A stretch of DNA of 14,698 bases, taken from Rhodospirillales bacterium. Its GTDB lineage: Bacteria > Pseudomonadota > Alphaproteobacteria > Rhodospirillales_A > JACZKS01. The stretch lies in assembly GCA_018648445.1 (NCBI GenBank), contig JABGRG010000101.1:1-14698 (forward strand). Reading direction: 5' to 3'. Positions within the stretch are counted from its first letter, which is position 1. Every line of letters begins with the position of its first letter. Positions 7,216 through 14,698 of the stretch are shown piece after piece. The notes beneath the pieces were generated by a model. The model was given only the letters and a program-made list of their open reading frames with translations, was not told where the DNA came from and searched no databases. Position numbers and translations under genes: made by a program.

Positions 7216-8505
7216 TTAGAAGGTTAATTCGGGCAGGAACAGGGCCACCTGCGGGAACAGAGTCAGAATAACCACCGACAAAAGCAGAATGTTCCAATAG
7301 GGGATGGTGGCGACGGCGGCACGGCCGAGACTGACTTCATTGTTGGTCAGCGCCGCTAACACCGACAAATTCAACCCCACCGGCGGTGTGACCTGCCCGA
7401 TCTCGATCATCACGGTTATGATGACGCCGATCCAGATGGGATCGAACCCGTATCCCGTCAGCAGCGGGAAAACGATGGGCAGGGTCATGATCATCAGCGA
7501 CAGGCCGTCAAAAATGCACCCGAAAAGCACATAAATAACAACGATCACCGCGAAAATGCCGTACTTTCCGAAGCCGCTGGAAATGGCGGCTTCCAGAATG
7601 GCCTGGGGGACACCCAGAATACTGACCGATTGGGCCAGGATCGTCGCACCCAGAACGATGAAACCAATAGAGGCAAACAACAGGGCTGACCGGTAAATGG
7701 CGGAGCCAAGTCCTGCAAAGGTAAGGCTGCCCCAGGCAAACGAGATGATAATGGCGACCACGACGCCGACACCGGCGGCTTCGGTCGGCGTCGCCAAGCC
7801 GAACATGATGCTGCCCATAATAGCCAGGATCAAAAGCAGGATCGGCCACACCTGAACCATGCCTAGCAAGACCCCGCGGACCGAAATATTTTCGGTGGAG
7901 CGCGGAGCAATGTGCGGCGAGCGGATGCACATCACCAGGATGTAAAGCATGAACAGAAAGCTGACCATCAGGCCGGGGATAACACCGGCAACGAACAGAC
8001 GGCCGATGGATGTTTCCGTTAACGCGCCGAAAATAAGCAAGGAAAGGCTGGGCGGAATCAGCAACCCCAGGGTACCGCCGCCGGCCAGGCTTCCGACCAC
8101 CGCTTCTTTATCGTACCCGCGGCGAACCATCTCGGGATACGCCACCGAGCCGACCGCCGCCGCCGTTGACAGGCTGGAACCGCTGACCGCGCCGAACAGC
8201 GTGCAAACGGCAACGTTCGAGTGCAGCAGTCCGCCGGGAATTTTGGCGAAAACCGGGGTAAAAGCGGAATACGCGCGTTCCGAAACGCCGCTGCGCAGCA
8301 ATATTTCGCCCAGCAGAATAAACATGGGAACGGCGCTAAGGGTAAACGAATTAAAGACGCTCCAGATGGCATCCACGGCCAGATAAGTGGCGCCGTCGGC
8401 GAAAAAGTGCAGGATGGTCAGGCCCGTAAGCCCCAGGGCTGCCCCCAAGGCCACTCCCGTGCTGGCGGTTGCCACCAGCAAGCCTATCAGCGTGCTCCAG
8501 AACAC
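7216..8505 (-). CDS. dctM: TRAP transporter large permease, DctM type
   Basis: This inner-membrane subunit forms the sodium-driven translocation channel of a tripartite (TRAP) organic-acid importer. It has 429 residues, typical of the family, and is hydrophobic throughout, with about a dozen membrane segments. Recognisable family motifs are VPMFILLGE at 59-67, FGAVSGSSLSTAAAVGS at 104-120, GGGTLGLLIPPSLS at 142-155, ATPTEAAGVG at 239-248, FDGLSLMIMTLPIVFPLL at 332-349 and GQVTPPVGLNL at 370-380. The start codon is a GTG two bases after the dctQ stop, with a poor ribosome binding site, suggesting translational coupling. No break or fusion with dctQ is present. The substrate cannot be read from the permease. 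Confidence 0.95.
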   Translation of the reverse strand: MFWSTLIGLLVATASTGVALGAALGLTGLTILHFFADGATYLAVDAIWSVFNSFTLSAVPMFILLGEILLRSGVSERAYSAFTPVFAKIPGGLLHSNVAVCTLFGAVSGSSLSTAAAVGSVAYPEMVRRGYDKEAVVGSLAGGGTLGLLIPPSLSLLIFGALTETSIGRLFVAGVIPGLMVSFLFMLYILVMCIRSPHIAPRSTENISVRGVLLGMVQVWPILLLILAIMGSIMFGLATPTEAAGVGVVVAIIISFAWGSLTFAGLGSAIYRSALLFASIGFIVLGATILAQSVSILGVPQAILEAAISSGFGKYGIFAVIVVIYVLFGCIFDGLSLMIMTLPIVFPLLTGYGFDPIWIGVIITVMIEIGQVTPPVGLNLSVLAALTNNEVSLGRAAVATIPYWNILLLSVVILTLFPQVALFLPELTF

Positions 8506-8507
8506 GC

Positions 8508-9044
8508 CTAATCACCCGTATCGGCCGGTTTTTCCGACCCGTTTTCTTCGTTGTCACCAATCCAGCCAAACAATCGTGCGGCGAAGACCACCCCGGTCAG
8601 AGAAATCGAAATCGGCAAAACGGCCATGGCGGGGGAAAGCAAAATCCGCGACGTCTCGGTTTTGAGGTTGTGCTTTATCGCAAAATCCAGCCACGGAATA
8701 GCGTCTATCACCAACCACGCACAACAAGCGATGCCAACCAATGCGGCAAGGCTGGAAATTACGGCAAAGAGAACGCGGCTGCGCTTTTTTAGGTAGGCCG
8801 ACAGGATCGTCACCCGAACATGCGTTCCCTGCAGCGTCACCATCGGCAGAGCCAAAAACAGCGACACGCTCATCAGCATGCCCACCACTTCTTCGCCAAA
8901 GAACAACGGTGTATTGAAGAACTTACGCAACAACACGCTGGTAACGATAATGCCAACAATGGCCACCATTCCCGTGGTGGCCAGAATAGCAAGGAAGAGG
9001 GCCGAATGTCTCAGCCCTCTTCCAAATGCTCGTGACAACGTCAT
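8508..9044 (-). CDS. dctQ: TRAP transporter small permease, DctQ type
   Basis: The 178-residue inner-membrane protein partners DctM and helps dock the periplasmic binding protein. Four hydrophobic segments are visible at about 14-39, 50-70, 91-115 and 134-160, the expected number. The stretch FFGEEVVGMLMSVSLFLALP at 48-67 followed by LQGTHVRVTIL at 71-81 is the family's most conserved region. The C-terminal tail is short and acidic (GDNEENGSEKPADTGD) and probably cytoplasmic. It starts at ATG 9044, nine bases after dctP ends, and ends two bases before the dctM GTG, so it belongs to one transcript with both. Confidence 0.93.
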   Translation of the reverse strand: MTLSRAFGRGLRHSALFLAILATTGMVAIVGIIVTSVLLRKFFNTPLFFGEEVVGMLMSVSLFLALPMVTLQGTHVRVTILSAYLKKRSRVLFAVISSLAALVGIACCAWLVIDAIPWLDFAIKHNLKTETSRILLSPAMAVLPISISLTGVVFAARLFGWIGDNEENGSEKPADTGD

Positions 9045-9053
9045 AAGGCGTTA

Positions 9054-10067
9054 TTACCGACCCAGGACATCAAGTACGCGCTGACGATATTCCGGGGCTT
9101 TTCCGCCGGCTTCGTCGGCCAGCAGTTTCCACGTTTCGGCAACCGCTTCGACAAACAATTTGCGGTCCGCCGCCGGGAAGTCTTCCAGCCACGTAAGATC
9201 GCTCATTCCCTGCAATTTCTTGCGGGCTGCCAGCTCTCTCTCGTGGTCGTCGGAATACTCGTTGGTGCGATCCCAAACCTTCTTGCCGGCCGCAACGATC
9301 ACCGCCTTGTTCTTGTCGGATACCTTGTCCCAGTTTTTCTTGGCAACGCCCAGAATGTAGGGGCCGGAGGCCATGGGATAGAGGAACGAGGCATACTTGG
9401 CGACCTCTTGAAGGGAGACCGTATGGGCGTAAAGGGCCGGATAGACGGCGCAATCGACGACGCCGGTCTTCAGGGCCACATACATTTCTTCCTGCGGGAT
9501 GATTTGCGCGGAAATTCCAAGGCGGGTGAAACTTTCCACCTGATCCTTGGCCCACACGCGCAGTTTCTTGGTTTTAAGGGCCGCGAGCGTCCTGATCGGC
9601 TCGTCACGGCAGAAGATCGACGCTTCAAGCATGGGAAGCGCAACATAGCCCGTCGCCACGACGTCCCAATTTGCGAACTCTTCCTCATAAATCTTGCGAA
9701 CGACCGGAAGGGCCTTATTAAGTTCTTCCACGGTTCCGATCGATCCCTGAATAAACACCGTGCCCAAGGCCGGCGCATCGCGGCCAAGATAGTTGGCCCA
9801 CACCATGCTCATTTCCACCGCGCCCTTGGGAAGGAAGCGCAGAACGTCAGTGTTTTTCAGGCCAAGCGAACCGCCGCTGTAAACCTTCATGGTGATATCG
9901 CCGCCGGTGTTCTTCGTCACCTCTTCGGCAAACATCATGAATTCTTTGGTTTCCGGCCGCTTCTCCGGCAGCGGATTGTTAAAGCGCCACTCCGCCGCAT
10001 TGGCGGTAAAGGTAACGGCGGCTGCACCGGCTAGACCGATTGCCAGACTCCGAACGATGTTTTTCAT
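9054..10067 (-). CDS. dctP: TRAP transporter periplasmic solute-binding protein, DctP type
   Basis: This protein binds the substrate in the periplasm and hands it to the DctQM permease. The 337 residues begin with a Sec signal peptide, Lys2 and Arg6 then a hydrophobic core, with an ANA-A type cleavage site near residues 24-25, and no lipobox cysteine. The mature part is of DctP type: GGSLGLKNTDVLRFLPKGAV at about 65-84, LRVWAKD at 169-175 with Arg170 at the position expected to bind the substrate carboxylate, and IPQEEMYVALKTGVVDCAVY at 190-209. I chose ATG 10067 over a longer reading to 10142 because GAGG lies five bases upstream and the signal peptide starts there. As first gene of the operon its leader carries candidate operators. 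A monocarboxylate or dicarboxylate is likely, but the substrate is unknown. Confidence 0.95.
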   Translation of the reverse strand: MKNIVRSLAIGLAGAAAVTFTANAAEWRFNNPLPEKRPETKEFMMFAEEVTKNTGGDITMKVYSGGSLGLKNTDVLRFLPKGAVEMSMVWANYLGRDAPALGTVFIQGSIGTVEELNKALPVVRKIYEEEFANWDVVATGYVALPMLEASIFCRDEPIRTLAALKTKKLRVWAKDQVESFTRLGISAQIIPQEEMYVALKTGVVDCAVYPALYAHTVSLQEVAKYASFLYPMASGPYILGVAKKNWDKVSDKNKAVIVAAGKKVWDRTNEYSDDHERELAARKKLQGMSDLTWLEDFPAADRKLFVEAVAETWKLLADEAGGKAPEYRQRVLDVLGR

Positions 10068-10107
10068 AACGACCTCACTGTTTTCATTTATTGGGTTTTG
10101 TATTGCT

Positions 10108-10160
10108 GCCAATTCTTTGGAATTGCTCGATCGGCTTGCCAATACCCTTGGACCAATTTG
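10108..10160. promoter_or_regulatory. Candidate operator pair upstream of dctP
   Basis: Two similar elements lie 30 bases apart, about three helical turns: GCCAATTCTTTGGA from 10108 and GCCAATACCCTTGGA from 10138. Each has CCAA and TTGG arms. The first extends to the 6-base inverted repeat CAATTC-TTTG-GAATTG (10110-10125); the second runs into GGAC-CAATTT-GTCC (10150-10163). Paired sites of this kind often bind dimeric regulators of uptake operons, but no regulator gene is in the window. I found no convincing -35/-10 pair for dctP in this gap. Confidence 0.4.
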
Positions 10161-10199
10161 TCCGACGTAAACTTATCCATTTCAAGTCATTTATGCTCT

Positions 10200-10223
10200 C
10201 CCCGGACCGTTTCCAGTCCGGGG
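10200..10223 (-). terminator. GC-rich hairpin after valS
   Basis: A perfect 8-base stem, CCCCGGAC (10200-10207) and GTCCGGGG (10216-10223), encloses an 8-base loop 14 bases beyond the valS stop. No run of U follows in the minus-strand direction, so it may stop transcription weakly, stabilise the 3' end of the valS message or assist Rho. It separates valS from the TRAP operon and would limit read-through. Confidence 0.55.
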
Positions 10224-10237
10224 GTATCGCACTTTGA

Positions 10238-12889
10238 TCAGAGAGCGGCCAGCCGTTGCAGAGCCGCATCGAGTTTCTGCCGCGACACGACCATGTCGTC
10301 GCGGCGTTGGGTTTGTTCCTCGACGACCTCGGGCGGGGCTTTGCTGAGGAAGCCCTGATTGGACAGCTTTTTGTCGTATTTGGTGATTTCGCCGTCCAGC
10401 TTGCCGATTTCCTTGCTAAGGCGCGCCTTTTCCTGGTCGATGTCGATGGCTTCGGCGATGGGCAGGATGATGGTCGCTTCATCGATGACATCCTGAACCG
10501 CGCCCTTGGGGGCGTCGGCGTCATCTGCCTTCGCGTCGGACAATCGGGCCAGACCGGTTATCAGGTCCATATGTTTGACCAGCCGGGCCTTGGCCCCGTC
10601 GCCCGCATCCTTGAGGATCAGCGGAATTTTGGCCCCCGGCGGCACGCGCATTTCAGAGCGCACCGTACGCACCTGCGAGACCAAACGGACCACCCAGTCC
10701 ATCTCGGTGGCGGCCGTACCGTCGATCAGATCGGGCTCGACCTCCGGCCATTTGCCGGTGATCAGCATGCCGTCGCGATTATCGGCCAGTTGGCGCCACA
10801 ATTCCTCGGTGATGTAGGGCATCATCGGGTGTAGCAAGTGCAATAGCTGATCAAGAACCCACGCAGTGGTCGCCTGGGTTTCCGCCTTGGCAGCTTCATC
10901 GTTGCCCTGAATGATGGGCTTGGTGAATTCAAGGTACCAGTCGCAGAAGGTGCCCCAGGTAAAGTGGTAGGATGCCTGGGCCGCTTCGTTGAACTTGTAA
11001 TCCTCAATGGCCTTGGTGACGTCGCCCACGGCCTCGAAGAACTTGCCGACGATCCAGCGGTTGACCGTTTCGTTACACGATTTCGGATCAAACCCGGCGA
11101 CGGGTTCGCAGCCGTTCATCTGGCAAAAGCGCGCCGCGTTCCATAGCTTGGTGGCGAAATTCCGGTAACCTTCGACACGGCTTTCCGAAATGCGCACGTC
11201 GCGGCCCTGAACGGCCAGCGCGGTCAGCGTAAAGCGCAGGGCGTCGGTGCCGAATTTCTCCATCAGTTCCAGGGGATCAACAATGTTGCCCTTGGATTTC
11301 GACATCTTCTGGCCCTTCTCGTCACGGACAAGGGCGTGGATGTAAACCTTCTTGAAGGGCACTTCGTCCATGAAGTGCAGGCCCATCATCATCATGCGGG
11401 CAACCCAGAAGAAAATAATGTCGAACCCGGTGACCAGAACGTCGGTCGGGTAATAGTGCGCAAGCTCGGGCGTTTCCTCGGGCCAGCCCAAAGTCGAGAA
11501 CGGCCACAGGGCAGACGAGAACCAGGTATCGAGAACATCGCCATCGCGGGTCAGTTCGACCGGTTTGCCGTAATGGGAATCGGCGGCGGCCTGTGCTTCG
11601 GCCTCGGAAATTTCAACGAACGTTTCGCCGTCGGGGCCGTACCACACAGGAACCTGATGGCCCCACCAGATTTGCCGCGAAATGCACCACGGCTGAATGT
11701 TGCGCATCCATTCGTAGTAGGTGTTCTCCCAGTTTTTGGGAACGAACTCGGTGCGCCCGGTCTCGACCGCCTCGATGGCTGGTTTGGCCAGCGTTTTGGC
11801 GTCGACGAACCACTGATCGGTGAGCCACGGCTCAACAACAACACCCGTGCGATCGCCGTAGGGCATCGTCATTGGATTGTCCTCGACCTTGTCGACCAGA
11901 CCGAGTTCTTCCATTTCAGCAACGACTTTGTCGCGCGCTTCCAGGGCGGTCAGGCCATGGTAGCGTTCGGGCGTGTTTTCATTCAGCCGGGCGTCGGCGT
12001 CGAGAACGTTGATCATTTCCAGACCGTGACGGCGGCCAACCTCGAAATCGTTGAAGTCGTGGGCGGGCGTGATCTTCACGGCACCCGTGCCCTTTTCCGG
12101 GTCGGCGTATTCATCGGCGACGATGGGCATGGGCCGGTTCATGATGGGCAGAACGCAGTTTTTGCCAATTAGTCCGGTGTAGCGCTCGTCATCGGGATGA
12201 ACGGCCACGGCGGTATCGCCCAGCATGGTTTCGGGCCGGGTGGTGCCGACAACGACGAATTGGCCGGGCTTTTCTTCGAGCGGGTACTTGAAGTACCACA
12301 TCTTGCCCATGACCTCGCGCTGCTCGACCTCGAGATCGGAAATCGCCGTGTGCAGCTTTGAATCCCAGTTGACCAGACGCTTGTCTTTGTAAATGAGACC
12401 CTGCTTGTAAAGCGCCACGAAGACCTTGCGCACGGCGGCCGACAATCCGTCGTCCATGGTGAAGCGTTCGCGCTTCCAATCCACCGACGTTCCCAGGCGG
12501 CGCATCTGATTGTTGATGGTCCCGCCCGATTCGGCTTTCCATTCCCACACCCGCTCGATGAATTTCTCGCGGCCCAGGTCGTGCCGGGTCTTGCCATCCG
12601 CAGCCAACTGGCGTTCGACGACCATTTGCGTGGCGATGCCCGCGTGATCGGAGCCGGGCTGCCACAGAGCATCAAACCCGCGCATGCGGTGAAATCGGGT
12701 CAGGATGTCCTGCACGGTGAAATTCAGGGCGTGGCCCATATGCAGGCTGCCGGTCACGTTTGGCGGCGGAATAACGATGGTAAAAGGCGAAGCGCCGCTT
12801 TCGGGATGACAAGCGAAAGCCCCGGATTTCTCCCAAAGGCCGGATATTTCCTGTTCGACCTCGGCTGGCCGATAAGTTTTATCGAGCAT
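10238..12889 (-). CDS. valS: Valyl-tRNA synthetase
   Basis: This class I synthetase charges tRNA-Val and edits mis-attached threonine. At 883 residues it is full length. The HIGH motif is HMGH at 50-53 in PPPNVTGSLHMGHAL, and KMSKSKGN lies at 528-535. The editing (CP1) domain is intact, with GTTRPETMLGDTAVAVHP at 215-232 and the block GTGAVKITPAHDFNDFEVG at 267-285. The anticodon-binding domain follows after about residue 600. The C-terminal coiled-coil arm, about 810-883, is rich in Lys, Glu, Asp and Leu. ATG 12889 gives the normal MLDKTYRP opening; GAGGA lies ten bases upstream. It follows popZ on the same strand after 122 bases, a pairing familiar from Alphaproteobacteria. Confidence 0.97.
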   Translation of the reverse strand: MLDKTYRPAEVEQEISGLWEKSGAFACHPESGASPFTIVIPPPNVTGSLHMGHALNFTVQDILTRFHRMRGFDALWQPGSDHAGIATQMVVERQLAADGKTRHDLGREKFIERVWEWKAESGGTINNQMRRLGTSVDWKRERFTMDDGLSAAVRKVFVALYKQGLIYKDKRLVNWDSKLHTAISDLEVEQREVMGKMWYFKYPLEEKPGQFVVVGTTRPETMLGDTAVAVHPDDERYTGLIGKNCVLPIMNRPMPIVADEYADPEKGTGAVKITPAHDFNDFEVGRRHGLEMINVLDADARLNENTPERYHGLTALEARDKVVAEMEELGLVDKVEDNPMTMPYGDRTGVVVEPWLTDQWFVDAKTLAKPAIEAVETGRTEFVPKNWENTYYEWMRNIQPWCISRQIWWGHQVPVWYGPDGETFVEISEAEAQAAADSHYGKPVELTRDGDVLDTWFSSALWPFSTLGWPEETPELAHYYPTDVLVTGFDIIFFWVARMMMMGLHFMDEVPFKKVYIHALVRDEKGQKMSKSKGNIVDPLELMEKFGTDALRFTLTALAVQGRDVRISESRVEGYRNFATKLWNAARFCQMNGCEPVAGFDPKSCNETVNRWIVGKFFEAVGDVTKAIEDYKFNEAAQASYHFTWGTFCDWYLEFTKPIIQGNDEAAKAETQATTAWVLDQLLHLLHPMMPYITEELWRQLADNRDGMLITGKWPEVEPDLIDGTAATEMDWVVRLVSQVRTVRSEMRVPPGAKIPLILKDAGDGAKARLVKHMDLITGLARLSDAKADDADAPKGAVQDVIDEATIILPIAEAIDIDQEKARLSKEIGKLDGEITKYDKKLSNQGFLSKAPPEVVEEQTQRRDDMVVSRQKLDAALQRLAAL

Positions 12890-12927
12890 CGTCGACCGAT
12901 CCTCTTTCTTCTCTGTGAATTACAACA

Positions 12928-12955
12928 ATGATAATGGGGCTAAACCGGAGCACAA
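12928..12955 (-). promoter_or_regulatory. Possible valS promoter
   Basis: On the minus strand TTGTGC (12955-12950) and TATCAT (12933-12928) are spaced by 16 bases, giving a leader of about 30 bases before the valS start. The -10 box is fair and the -35 box moderate. valS could also be read through from popZ, since no terminator is visible between the two genes. The rest of the 122-base gap shows nothing else I can name. Confidence 0.35.
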
Positions 12956-13011
12956 CAAAGGGGCCGCCGGGATGCGCCGCGATTTTGGGAACGGGCCGAA
13001 AGCCGGAAGCG

Positions 13012-13767
13012 CTAATCCTCCAGTCGCTCGGCCCGGTTTACCATACGGTCGATTTCCTTCTTGACGAGGCGTTCGATCAGGTAGGGCAGATTGCGATCCA
13101 GCCATTCCTTGAGCAGTGGCCGCAACATGCCGCGAACCATGACTTCGAGCGTCAGCCCGCGTTCACCCACACCCAGTTCGCGCCGATCCAGAATGGCGCG
13201 CGCCAAATCCGAAAGAACATCCGTGGAAACCCGTTCCGTCGGCTGCGACAAAATCCCGCTCTGTTGTCCGGTGACGATCATGGAAGACGTCAGTTCCAGA
13301 ACATCCTCAAGCAAAGGCTCGGGCTCATAGACCGGTTCCGGCTCGTAAACCGGCTCGGGTTCGGGTTCCGGCTCGTAAACCGGTTCGGGTTCGTAAACCG
13401 GCTCGGGCTCGGGCTCTGGTTCAGGCTCGGGCTCGGGCTCTGGTTCAGGCTCGGGCTCGGGCTCTGGTTCAGGCTCGGGCTCTGGTTCAGGTTCAGGCTC
13501 GGGCTCGGGCTCGGGCTCGGGCTCTGGTTCAGGCTCTGGTTCAGGCTCTGGTTCAGGCTCGGGCTCAGGCTCTGGTTCGGGAATAGGCTCGGGTTCCGGT
13601 TCTGGTTCGGGCTCAGGCACGGGCTCCGGCGCAGGAGCTTCCTCCTCGCCGCCCTCTTCCTCCTCCTCGGACAGGATTTTCCTGATCGAGGCAAGGATAT
13701 CCTCCATCGACGGTTCTTGAGAGTTATCCTCTTGACCCGCTTCCGCCTGACCGTTTTCTTCGCTCAT
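13012..13767 (-). CDS. popZ: PopZ-type polar organising protein (DUF2497) with a long Pro-Glu linker
   Basis: PopZ proteins form condensates at the cell pole that capture chromosome-partitioning and signalling proteins. The 251-residue protein has the three-part PopZ layout. An N-terminal partner-binding helix, [14 protein letters not shown] at 20-33, comes first. A disordered acidic, proline-rich linker spans about 34-151. C-terminal oligomerisation helices occupy about 206-245 ([20 protein letters not shown], then [17 protein letters not shown]). The linker is extreme: residues about 45-123 are almost nothing but alternating Pro-Glu, followed by repeats of VYEPEP. Caulobacter PopZ is about 177 residues with a linker of roughly 80, so this one is much longer. 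AAGGA lies just before ATG 13767. Its place between tolC and valS supports the assignment. The symbol rests on architecture and synteny. Confidence 0.85.
   Translation of the reverse strand: MSEENGQAEAGQEDNSQEPSMEDILASIRKILSEEEEEGGEEEAPAPEPVPEPEPEPEPEPIPEPEPEPEPEPEPEPEPEPEPEPEPEPEPEPEPEPEPEPEPEPEPEPEPEPEPEPEPEPEPVYEPEPVYEPEPEPEPVYEPEPVYEPEPLLEDVLELTSSMIVTGQQSGILSQPTERVSTDVLSDLARAILDRRELGVGERGLTLEVMVRGMLRPLLKEWLDRNLPYLIERLVKKEIDRMVNRAERLED
13315..13647. repeat. Tandem repeat tract encoding the PopZ Pro-Glu linker
   Basis: The DNA is built from hexamers encoding Glu-Pro on the minus strand (plus-strand GGCTCG, GGCTCT, GGTTCA and variants). A 24-base higher-order unit is repeated three times perfectly at 13400-13423, 13424-13447 and 13448-13471, followed by 18-base and 12-base versions such as GGCTCTGGTTCA in series. 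Toward the 13315 end the tract changes to units with GTAAACC, encoding VYEPEP. All units are multiples of six bases, so copy-number change would keep the frame. The tract is free of stop codons in several frames, so it creates long spurious antisense frames. Confidence 0.95.
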
Positions 13768-13907
13768 TTTTCCTTCACCCGGTCACCCTTGATGCGAAGC
13801 AAACTAACCTACGAAGCACGGGAATTCCAGTCTCAACCTCGCGTCGAGCCGCAACATCCGAACACCCATGGCCCGTGGCCCCAATTTCCAGCATCGAATT
13901 CCCAACC

Positions 13908-14698
13908 TTACTTCGAGGTTCCCCCCTCGCCGCTGCTGGTTCCCCCGAACCACATTCCGCGGACCTCACGATAGTGCCGTTCCGGATCGTAATAGTCTAC
14001 AGGAAGGTTAAGCTTTTCGGCGGTCAATTCGCCAATCGACGATTTTAATTCGAAAACGGCGACCAGAAGGTCGCGTTCCGCACGGACCAAACGCACCCTG
14101 GAATCAAGCAATTCCTGCTCGGCATCCAGAACGTCCAGCACCGTACGCGAGCCAACCGCAGCCTCGCGTTGCACGCCGTCGAGTGCAACCTCATTGGCCT
14201 CTACCTGGGTCTTGAACGCCTCGATTGCGGCCTGCGCGGCCAGCATGGTCTCCCACGCGGCGGTCGCGTCCTTGATGGCGACGCGCCTTGCTTCGGCCAC
14301 CGCCTGCCGGTTCTCGGCAGCCGTTTGCTTGGCCGCGCGAAGACGCGAATAAACCGACCCCGATTGATAAATCGGCACCGACAGATCCACCGTGGCTGAA
14401 TATGTGGTGGACTCCGAGGTTTCGCTGGAAGCCTCGTAACTCTTGCTGGCTTTGGCCGTCAGGCTGAGGCTGGGCAGTAATTCACCACGAATCTCATCGA
14501 CATTGTCCATCGACGCACGTTCGCTGAATTGCGCTGCCAGAATTGCCGGATTTCCGGTTGCCGCAGCTTCAAAAGCCGCCTCTGCGCTGGCAGGGAGGTC
14601 CGTCGGAACCTCGGGCGAGTTCAAAGCGCCCGGCGATTCGCCAATGACCCGGCGATATTCGGCGCGCGAAACCTCAAGGTTGCCCTCGGCCTGAATGC
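13908..14698 (-). CDS. tolC: TolC-family outer-membrane efflux channel (C-terminal part)
   Basis: TolC-type trimers form the outer-membrane and periplasmic exit duct for type I secretion and multidrug efflux. The frame is open to the window edge, so the N-terminal part is missing; 263 residues are visible. The sequence begins in a long helix, IQAEGNLEVSRAEYRRVIGE, typical of the end of the first repeat. It passes through a beta-hairpin segment, SATVDLSVPIYQSGSVYSRL, the second pair of long periplasmic helices (KQTAAENRQAVAEARRVAIKDATAAW), and GSRTVLDVLDAEQELLDSRV, a classic family motif near the C-terminus. The tail ends in a Gly/Ser-rich GGTSSGEGGTSK. The 140 bases to popZ contain no clear promoter or terminator. 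The gene may equally be called an outer-membrane efflux protein without a specific partner. Confidence 0.9.
   Translation of the reverse strand, partial: IQAEGNLEVSRAEYRRVIGESPGALNSPEVPTDLPASAEAAFEAAATGNPAILAAQFSERASMDNVDEIRGELLPSLSLTAKASKSYEASSETSESTTYSATVDLSVPIYQSGSVYSRLRAAKQTAAENRQAVAEARRVAIKDATAAWETMLAAQAAIEAFKTQVEANEVALDGVQREAAVGSRTVLDVLDAEQELLDSRVRLVRAERDLLVAVFELKSSIGELTAEKLNLPVDYYDPERHYREVRGMWFGGTSSGEGGTSK

Noticed and set aside
9243..10034. A 263-codon plus-strand open frame opposite dctP
   Set aside because: dctP is unmistakable on the minus strand, so this is a shadow frame.
13400..13647. CRISPR-like regular repeats
   Set aside because: The units are contiguous hexamer multiples without spacers and encode a Pro-Glu linker in frame.
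13821..13904. GGGAATTC and GAATTCCC as arms of a long inverted repeat between tolC and popZ
   Set aside because: GAATTC is itself palindromic and the loop is 68 bases, so chance is the simplest explanation.
12928..13974. A 348-codon plus-strand open frame rich in Leu, Gly, Phe and Arg
   Set aside because: It is antisense to popZ; the repeat tract has no stop codons in several frames, so the frame stays open by composition. The minus-strand reading has recognisable PopZ domains.
14624..14624. TTG start for the TolC-like gene at 14624
   Set aside because: The frame continues upstream to the window end with typical TolC helix sequence, so the gene is simply cut by the window.

Overview
The window looks like chromosomal DNA of an alphaproteobacterium, probably Rhodospirillales-like. 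The evidence is gene order and family type, not a database match: dgt-argS-SPOR-nagZ next to a divergent erpA, and tolC-popZ-valS, are both arrangements I know from Alphaproteobacteria. Base composition is moderately GC-rich, and the only visible change is one very repetitive gene (popZ). I see no RNA genes, insertion sequences, prophage, CRISPR array or defence genes. No gene-free stretch exceeds 300 bases; the longest is about 170 bases, between valS and dctP.

Left block (1-4989, all minus strand): dgt, argS, a SPOR-domain membrane protein, nagZ and the first codons of a further gene, possibly scpA. Their stop and start codons overlap or nearly touch, so they form one tightly coupled operon combining dNTP hydrolysis, arginyl-tRNA synthesis, division-site or envelope glycan binding, peptidoglycan recycling and perhaps chromosome condensation. 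dgt seems to lack both a leader and a ribosome binding site. erpA (plus strand, 5105-5461) diverges from it behind a recognisable sigma-70 promoter.

Middle block (5469-10067, minus strand): a complete TRAP transporter in the order dctP (periplasmic binding protein), dctQ (small permease) and dctM (large permease), then a racemase/decarboxylase-fold enzyme that appears to lack both cysteines typical of its superfamily. After a nested inverted repeat comes an exported hypothetical protein with an HExxxH motif reminiscent of dipeptidyl peptidase III. The TRAP module probably imports an organic acid that the racemase-like protein acts on; the substrate is unknown.

Right block (10238-14698, minus strand): the C-terminal part of a TolC-type outer-membrane channel, a PopZ-type polar organiser (DUF2497) with an exceptionally long and nearly pure Pro-Glu linker encoded by tandem DNA repeats, and valS followed by a strong GC-rich hairpin.

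The genes most worth a second look are the HExxxH exported protein with the inverted repeat over its start region, the cysteine-less racemase homologue attached to the TRAP operon, and the Pro-Glu polymer in PopZ. None of these is shown here to be a new system; each is a concrete, testable oddity.
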